Positions 57,621 through 64,000 of a stretch of DNA of 64,000 bases are shown here, in pieces; the first letter of the stretch is position 1; the number at the start of each line of letters is the position of its first letter. Source of the stretch: Dactylonectria macrodidyma. Lineage: Eukaryota; Ascomycota; Sordariomycetes; Hypocreales; Nectriaceae. The stretch spans positions 1,116,001 to 1,180,000 of the forward strand of contig JAGMUV010000020.1 of the NCBI GenBank assembly GCA_020744425.1. The letters run 5' to 3'. The notes beneath the pieces were generated by a model that was given only the letters and a program-made list of their open reading frames with translations, did no database searches and was not told the origin of the DNA. The position numbers and the translations under genes are program-made.

Positions 57621-60600
57621 GGCGGGCTAAGTCGGTGTTGGTTGATGGTGTGGGAGGAAGAGGGCGCTGCTAAGAGCGAGGGGACGAAGAGTCTCCTGCG
57701 AAATGCAGGGCGCAAGCAAGACGACAAGCGACTGATGGCAACAGATGCAAGATGCAGAGAGATGGCGAGACAAGAAAGAATCCAGGAAACAAAACACGAG
57801 ACTACGGGTCAGTTTTAACTCTGGGCCTAGACCTTGAAAACGGCTTTGGAGAGCTAACGTTAAGTGAGCGGGGGGATGAGGGAGGCAACTGTGGACATGC
57901 CGGGATTCTCGGTCCAATAGTGGCTGTCAGCCAGGCTGTTACACTGGGTCCAGCCATTGATCCTCAAGGGGTCCAGCTTGACTCGTATCCTTGATGGTCA
58001 TCTCATGACAAGATAAGAGCACAACAGTCGGTGGACTGGGCGGGAGTTGGGTCGTCGTTAGGCCAGGCGTGACCGAATGCGCCCCGGCATGCCAGTCAAA
58101 CAACGGACCCTAGATCTCGGATGCGACAGGGGTGGTCGAGCGGCGCTACGGGCGCATGGTCTAGAGAGATGTCGGCACCCAAAGAGGCTCTACACTTGTG
58201 TGTGCGCGTACCGTACTTCGTAGTGGTGGTGTCGCTGCATGCCGCTACAGACCAAAGTCCGAAGCCCCAGGGCGGCTCCTCAATTGCATCCATGTGCGCA
58301 CAAGCATGCGGATGTGGTAATGGTGGCGGCTGAGACCATCCAACCGGTGAGACAAAGGCGACGACACTTCACAACAAAAGCAAAACGAAGCATCCATGGT
58401 CGAGGAATGAGGAGAGAGTGGTTGAGATCCAGGGAACGGTGGAGCATCTAGACCTCGTTGGAACCTGCTGTCGCATATCGACAGTCGCGAACCCCGGACG
58501 AGAAATCTAACCACGGGATCAACTTGGGATCAACTGGATCAGATACAGGCGCTTTGGGCGCAGGCAGCACAAGGCAAGGCCGTAATGTGCGATGACGCAG
58601 CCAAGTCAATCGGCTCTCCATTGTGGGGGAGGTTGGAGTAGGAGTGGTTTGGTGACTCCTGTCAGCCCCCCACCATCGCACGCACCATCGCACGGGGCGG
58701 TAACTATTTTATGACCGCCTACCACCTTACCTAGGTAGATGAAGGGGTCGATACTTGTCTTGGGTCCCAGACCAACCAGGGGGCGGTGACGGGATAGGGC
58801 ATCATCGCCTGAGCCTCCTCCGTAAGCCTGACGATGATGCTCGAGAGCCGTTGATAAACGAAGTGTTGAGAGAAGAGGCGAGAGGAGAAGGAGAGACGGG
58901 AGGAGAGGCGAGTGAGAAACAACGGCGGGGCCGCAACCTTGCTGGCCAGACCGGGGAGGCAACCAGGGAAAACGCCATGGTTGTGGGGCGTTAGTTGACA
59001 GGGAGCCATGAGGGGGATGTGGAGTTTGAGACAATGAAAAAAACCATCCACCACAACCACTTCCAACCACTGCAGCTCTTTGAGGCCCATGCTAGGAAAC
59101 CTGGCAAATGGCAACCTGGCCAAGCTGTTTTGCCTCAATCAACACACTTGAGACAACTCCACCAATCTCTCCCATGTGAGTGCTCTGTGGATGTGTGCCA
59201 AGTCGAGACCATGACTGCAGATGCCATGTGATCAAGCCGCCGCCATCATCGCCATCTCACTGCCCCAATCCCCAACAACCATCAGATTTGCACACCAAGA
59301 CTTTCTTTTTTTTTTTCCTTGCAAAGGTTAAAAATGTCTCCAAGTTTTGCGCCCGCACACTGAGCACGCGCACCATTACACAGCAGAAGCGTTGCACCAC
59401 CAATGCAAGACAAAGTTCGAAGTTGCTTGGCCCTTGACCGGCTGACTTGATCGCATCCCAAAGCTCTCCTCCCTCTGTCTCTCCGCTCGACACCGCCTGC
59501 TTGGTGGTGCGGGGGACGGAAATGGTCTGGTCAGGTCTAGTGCGTCGCGGTGGTGGACCTCGAGGATTCGACATGGTGAGACGGGCTAGAGATGGAGAGG
59601 GAAGAGCAGAGGTACGTAGTAGTGTGCCCCTGGCTTGTTGTTCATGAACAGATGAGGCTGTAAAACAAACTGTGGCCAAACAAAACAGGTCGAGATTGAA
59701 ATGAGGCATCCGTCCGCTGTTCCGTCCCTCGTTCGTTGTTTCTGCCCTTCCAAAGGGTCACATCCCACTGATCCTGACCTGGCAGTTGCCTCAGGCCTGC
59801 GTGCCAGCGGGGAGTTTGTTTCGCCAACTCCCCGAAGCCCAGTGCCTGTGGCGCCGGCAGGCAACGCCCACAGCGGCTCTGCCCCCAGCCGGCCGATTTA
59901 ATTAGCGGCTGTCGCAATTGTCTCAGCTATCCATCCGTCTGAGTAGACAACTGACATTCCCGCATCCCAGGTAACTCAACATTATCAAGGTGGTGGCACA
60001 ACAACTAAAACCGCAGACCTGGGATTTGAGCCCAAAACCAGACAAGATCGCCGTCCTGCGAGACGAGCTGACCTGCGTCCCTCCGGCGCGATCGCTCGAC
60101 GGAGTGGGTGTGTACACGAGTCCAGTTGACGATCGACTGACAATATCTTGTGTTGCAAAACATTGCGTCTCTCCTGCTTACATGTCGTGAGATGCAAATT
60201 TTCACCCTTGACTTTACGCTGTTAAAACTCTAAGCATGATTTGTCTGTAAGCTGAGGGAGCGGTTGCACGAGGCCCGCGCTGAGAGGGCCGGATAGACAA
60301 CTCTTGGGAAATACTGTGACATCTTTTCAAGCATGCTCAATGCTGGCTTTATGTCTGCTGAGTGCAAGCACGGTATAAGCAAGGCCTTTAACTCAGAGCA
60401 CCACACCCGTTGATTCATGGCGAAGTTAAGATAAAGTGATGCCATTCGAGATCAATAGATTCCGTCGTAGCAAACACTACAGTGTTTCGTCAGACACCCA
60501 AACTAGCCCAACATCTCATCATTTATCCGTAGCCCTATCCAAATCTAGCAGCCACCGACACCCACGCCCGTCGTCCTTCGGCGCCACCCGACAGATCCGG

Positions 60601-63127
60601 TCAGCGGTCCCATCACCAAAAAAGCTGCTTCACCATTGACCTCACCTACCCTGCAGCCACACCACCCCCGCATTCGCCAGCGTCGCAGTCCCGTAGGCCC
60701 GTCGATAATATCCGAACAGCGTGTGGGGTAACGAAATTGAACGAATGATTTCACCTGCGCGACGGAGGTTTGGGGCGGACCAATGGTTGCATTCTAACGT
60801 CGATGGAGGAGGGTTCGCATCACGCACGGTAGTGTGCGCTTTGGTTGGTTACCGCTGGCTTGTCTTGTGGTCTGGTGAATTGGATGCTGACCAGATGAAT
60901 CGCCTTTTTTTCTCTCGTCGTACAGCGATGGTCATGTCTGGGATGTCAACTGAACCATCACGGTGCAGAGGGATTGCAGATACCTCTGTCTCAAGTCATT
61001 TGTGTATCCCAACGGCTTCGCAGCCAGCGAACTCCCTCTGAGAATGAAAGCATATCTCACTGAGCATCGACTATCGCAAGCTCCTGCCATCTATAGGCTT
61101 AACGAGCGCAAAGCCACAGTGATGCCTGAAGGGCTCATGATCTAATATAGCACGCCAAGATGCTGGTCAACCCTTGATTATAGTCGGTGTTCGCTGAAGT
61201 TGTCCGCGACGGTGACTGCACGCACGACCGATGTGTTCGGACAATCGTGGGTTCCCGGCCTATCAGGTGGGTGTCGTCTCTTGTAATCGCCCTCCACAAC
61301 GAAGTGCACCGGAAACATGTGTGGCAGCACGACCATCAACAAAGCCCGTCACACATAGTCCGCGACATTTACCAAATCATGGCTTGCCATTGCTGCCTGG
61401 GTCGGTGTCGTGCTTCGGGTTACTGTTTTTGTAAGAGCCCAGAGTGACTACAGGGAAGAGCACATGCACATCGTAGAGCAAATGGTCACCAGGTAGACTC
61501 TTGGCAAATGCTCGAGCACAAGAGATCCGAGAGCTTGGGCTGGCGGTAATGTTGGATCAGTAATGAAGCGGGAGAGGTTCCGTGCGGTGGATTATGCTGT
61601 CAGGCTAGCTGGAAGAACAATGTGTGAGGGTATTTGCCAGTGTTAGGGTTGTGACATGTTTGTTTGTGTAGTTGCTTGTGATTGGCCGTCTGCTTTCAAT
61701 GGTTGGTCTGTGTCTACTCTCGATGGTTGGTGATTGTGGTCTTCAATTGATGGGTTGTTGGTGTAGGCCTTGTGAAGGCATGGTGCAGTCTATGACTAAT
61801 AGGGCAGACGGATGATGTCTTCCGGGTTGGAGAAAACGCCTTGTCATGGCTTTGGCACGGCGCAGAAGTGTAACCACAACTACCACAAAAACAAAATGTT
61901 TTGTCGTCAATGAGTCAATCGAAGTCCCAAAATAAAATAAAACTGTGTAGAAAGCAATTTGGAATGAAATTGTGAAAAAAGATGCCGCGAGAAGCACCAT
62001 GACGCAACTGGCCCTCATATGTTAGTCAATCCCGGAATGTCGTCATAAGGGAGCGGTCTCACATGACCACAAACACTCTTCGCCTTCGCCCTCGCCCTCG
62101 CCGTTTAGGAAGGGAAGGGGAAAAAAGAAAGGATTGGAATTGCCGGCCTTCCGACCCAAGTTATACGTAAAAGAAATCGAAACGACCCTCAATGACTAAG
62201 AATTCGGCAGTGGAAAGAGAGGGAAAAACGGGGTGCTTGCCGAGCGAAACCCGACGTCCAACGTGCTCCTGTGTCCCCGCGATGCCGGCTTCCCGAGAAT
62301 ATTAGGTTAGAACCAGACTTCCAGCGCAAATTGTTCCGTTGCTCCCAGCAGCAAGAATTTACAGTCAGCAAAGTCTCCTCTCATGACCTGAGGGGGCCTC
62401 TGTAGCCTTTACTGAACGCAGCCCTAGCGCGGTGGTTCCGGGGTGTTCCCCACATTTACCCGGGCAGGGTTGGGCGAGCCTTGCAGCGCCTCACAGCAAA
62501 GGGCGAGTTTCAATTACGAAATCGCACCCGCGAGAGTGCCAATGGCAGAACAAAGGAGCCAGTCGACGTGCAAGGGCCCGGCAGAAAGGGCTGCTTGGTG
62601 TGCTCAGTGAGTTTTGCCAATCTCCGCGGCATCGGGATCTGCTAGAATGTGTTAAAAAGGATGCCCGTTTCCTTCTTCTCCTTCTGCTCTTTGACACACA
62701 CCTTCTGGAATGCATCTGGGCGATTGGCTTTCAAAACAGAGTGTAACCTTCGCAGCAAACATCCTCTCCCACGCCAACCATTTTTTACCCCCGGCTTGGC
62801 AGTGGTACAAGGGGCCTTTTTTGCTCTAATCTCCCTTTACCGGCGTTCCGCGGCTCCCTGTTGGGAAAAAAAACACACGGCCCTCTCTCTGCTGTTCTGT
62901 CTTGCTGGATCTAATTATATCACTGGGCCATCTCCTCCCACACGCATCGTGGACCTCGGCCATCTCATCGTCCGCCCTAGCCCCCAGACCAGACTAGAAC
63001 AGCTGAACAATTCCGCTAAGAGTCGACGTCATCAGAGCCTCCAATTGGATACATCTTTGGGAGGAAGACATCTGAAGGAAGAGAAAACAGCATCATCTTA
63101 GACACACGTTGGTGAAGACGGGGACAG
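57621..63127. other. Long gene-free stretch between antiporter and HPP gene starts
   Basis: About 5.5 kb with no supported gene. The left part is the antiporter promoter and the right part the HPP-protein promoter. It has short poly-A/T runs (59310, 60908), a purine-rich strand (about 58857-58925) and a brief CGCCCT run near 62085. Composition is like the flanking genes and not RIP-affected. A non-coding transcript or weakly conserved genes cannot be excluded. Confidence 0.5.
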
Positions 63128-64000
63128 ATGGAGAGCACATCGACCATCCGTCCAGCGACCAGCGCCGACCATCATCACTCCTCAGAAAAACCCTATATCC
63201 CTCCGCAAATCCGGAATCCGGACTCCCCACAAATGTCAGCTTGGAACCCAATGTCGTGGCGGTTCGACATCGACCGCCTCCTCAACCCCTACATCCCGCC
63301 TCCGCCATGGCAGCACATGCCGTATCCGGTGGCCCACCTGCTCGGCCACCGCAAGGAAAAGCCCCGCGACATTGGCAACGTGGTGCCCATCATGTGGGCG
63401 TTTGCCGGCGTCTTCTGCGCCATCAGCGTCATCGAGGTGGTGTCGGAGCGCATCCCCGAGTTTAAGTCGCGAGGGGCCCCAGTCATTGTGGGCAGTTTTG
63501 TAAGTGGCATCTTGGTTTTCCGCCCCGCGTCACAATCTACATCTGGGAATCTGGACCTGCAGCACATCCCCTGTAGAAGACGAACGTATCCACTGTTATT
63601 GTCGAACCACGTTTTTTTTTTGTCTAACGGGCTGTTGCTATTCATAGGGCGCCGGAGCTGTCCTTGAGTTTTATGCCATCGAGTCACCACTAGCACAACC
63701 GCGCAACTTCTTCGCGGGCCAGATGTTAGCGGCAGTGTTGGGCATGGGTATCTGCAAGCTGTTCCAGATGAGCGTTCACTTTGCGGCGATCCGATGGGTT
63801 GGCGGGGCCGTATCCTGCGCAACGGTGACGGCCCTCATGGCCCTGACCAAGACGGTCCACCCGCCGGCCGGAGCCACCGCGCTGCTGGCCGTAGTGGACG
63901 ATCAAATCCTCCATCTCGGCTGGTTCTTCATCCCTGTTGTCATGCTCAACTGCGGCATCATGTTCGCCGTCGCCCTGCTCATCAACAACGTCCAGCGCAC
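63128..64000 (+). CDS. HPP-family integral membrane protein, 3' end outside the window
   Basis: Exons 63128-63499 and 63648-64000 (intron GTAAGT...TAG with an internal T run) give the first 241 residues; the gene runs off the window. A polar N-terminus (about 85 residues) precedes membrane segments. IGNVVPIMWAFAGVFCAISV is helix 1, and the family signature VHPPAGATALLA follows later, with further helices (WFFIPVVMLNCGIMFAVALL). HPP proteins have four helices; bacterial and chloroplast relatives are linked to nitrite transport, fungal ones are uncharacterised. The start was chosen as the first ATG giving the intact polar leader. Confidence 0.9.

Noticed and set aside
60005..60110. Possible tRNA on the minus strand
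   Set aside because: A T-arm-like TGGGCTCAAATCCCA and a partly pairing acceptor stem are present, but no anticodon stem or proper A box could be built.

Overview
The window comes from a filamentous ascomycete (Pezizomycotina). Genes carry several short introns of 50-70 nt with GTRNGT...YAG borders. Fungus-restricted families are present (Clr5, HET, 2EXR, RTA1, Zn2Cys6, PDR-type ABC transporters). A 9.3 kb block is so rich in TpA and so riddled with stops that it looks processed by repeat-induced point mutation (RIP). I cannot name the species.

Layout. 1-700: 3' end of a PDR-type ABC transporter. 3.1-5.7 kb: secreted alpha-amylase (GH13) with an N-terminal starch-binding CBM21. 6.9-9.8 kb: divergent pair of a short-chain dehydrogenase (-) and a bZIP-like regulator (+). 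10.3-10.9 kb: debris of a HET-domain gene and of an unknown minus-strand gene. 12.8-16.5 kb: large Clr5-ankyrin protein (-), divergent from a 73-residue single-pass membrane protein at 17.3 kb; the shared promoter holds five copies of a CCAAAATTCCC motif. 17,774-27,047: a Mutator-like (MULE) DNA transposon with exact 108-bp terminal inverted repeats and an 8-bp target duplication. A Ty1/copia element (19,243-25,340; 209-bp LTRs, 5-bp target duplication) is nested in it, and a 566-bp non-RIPped GC-rich insert sits inside the copia element. 27.2-27.8 kb: 2EXR gene with an in-frame stop. 28.5-30.9 kb: zinc metallopeptidase with a jacalin-like domain. 31.8 kb: acidic orphan protein. 32.9-44.3 kb: P450, RTA1 membrane protein, Zn2Cys6 regulator and full-length PDR ABC transporter. 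44.7-46.6 kb: PTR2 peptide transporter (-). 52.5-57.6 kb: divergent kinesin (+) converging on a Kha1-type K+/H+ antiporter (-). 63.1 kb to the end: start of an HPP-family membrane protein. Two gene-free stretches, 46.6-52.5 kb and 57.6-63.1 kb, look like long promoter/UTR regions.

How the genes fit together. Starch attack (amylase) and peptide uptake (PTR2) suggest a saprotrophic or host-degrading lifestyle. P450, RTA1, Zn2Cys6 and PDR genes lie side by side and may act together in tolerance to lipid-active toxicants; this is inference from family knowledge and proximity. HET debris, a Clr5-ankyrin gene and a broken 2EXR gene around the transposon island form a typical fast-evolving accessory zone. 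All exon joins were made by eye from splice consensus and frame; no database search was run.
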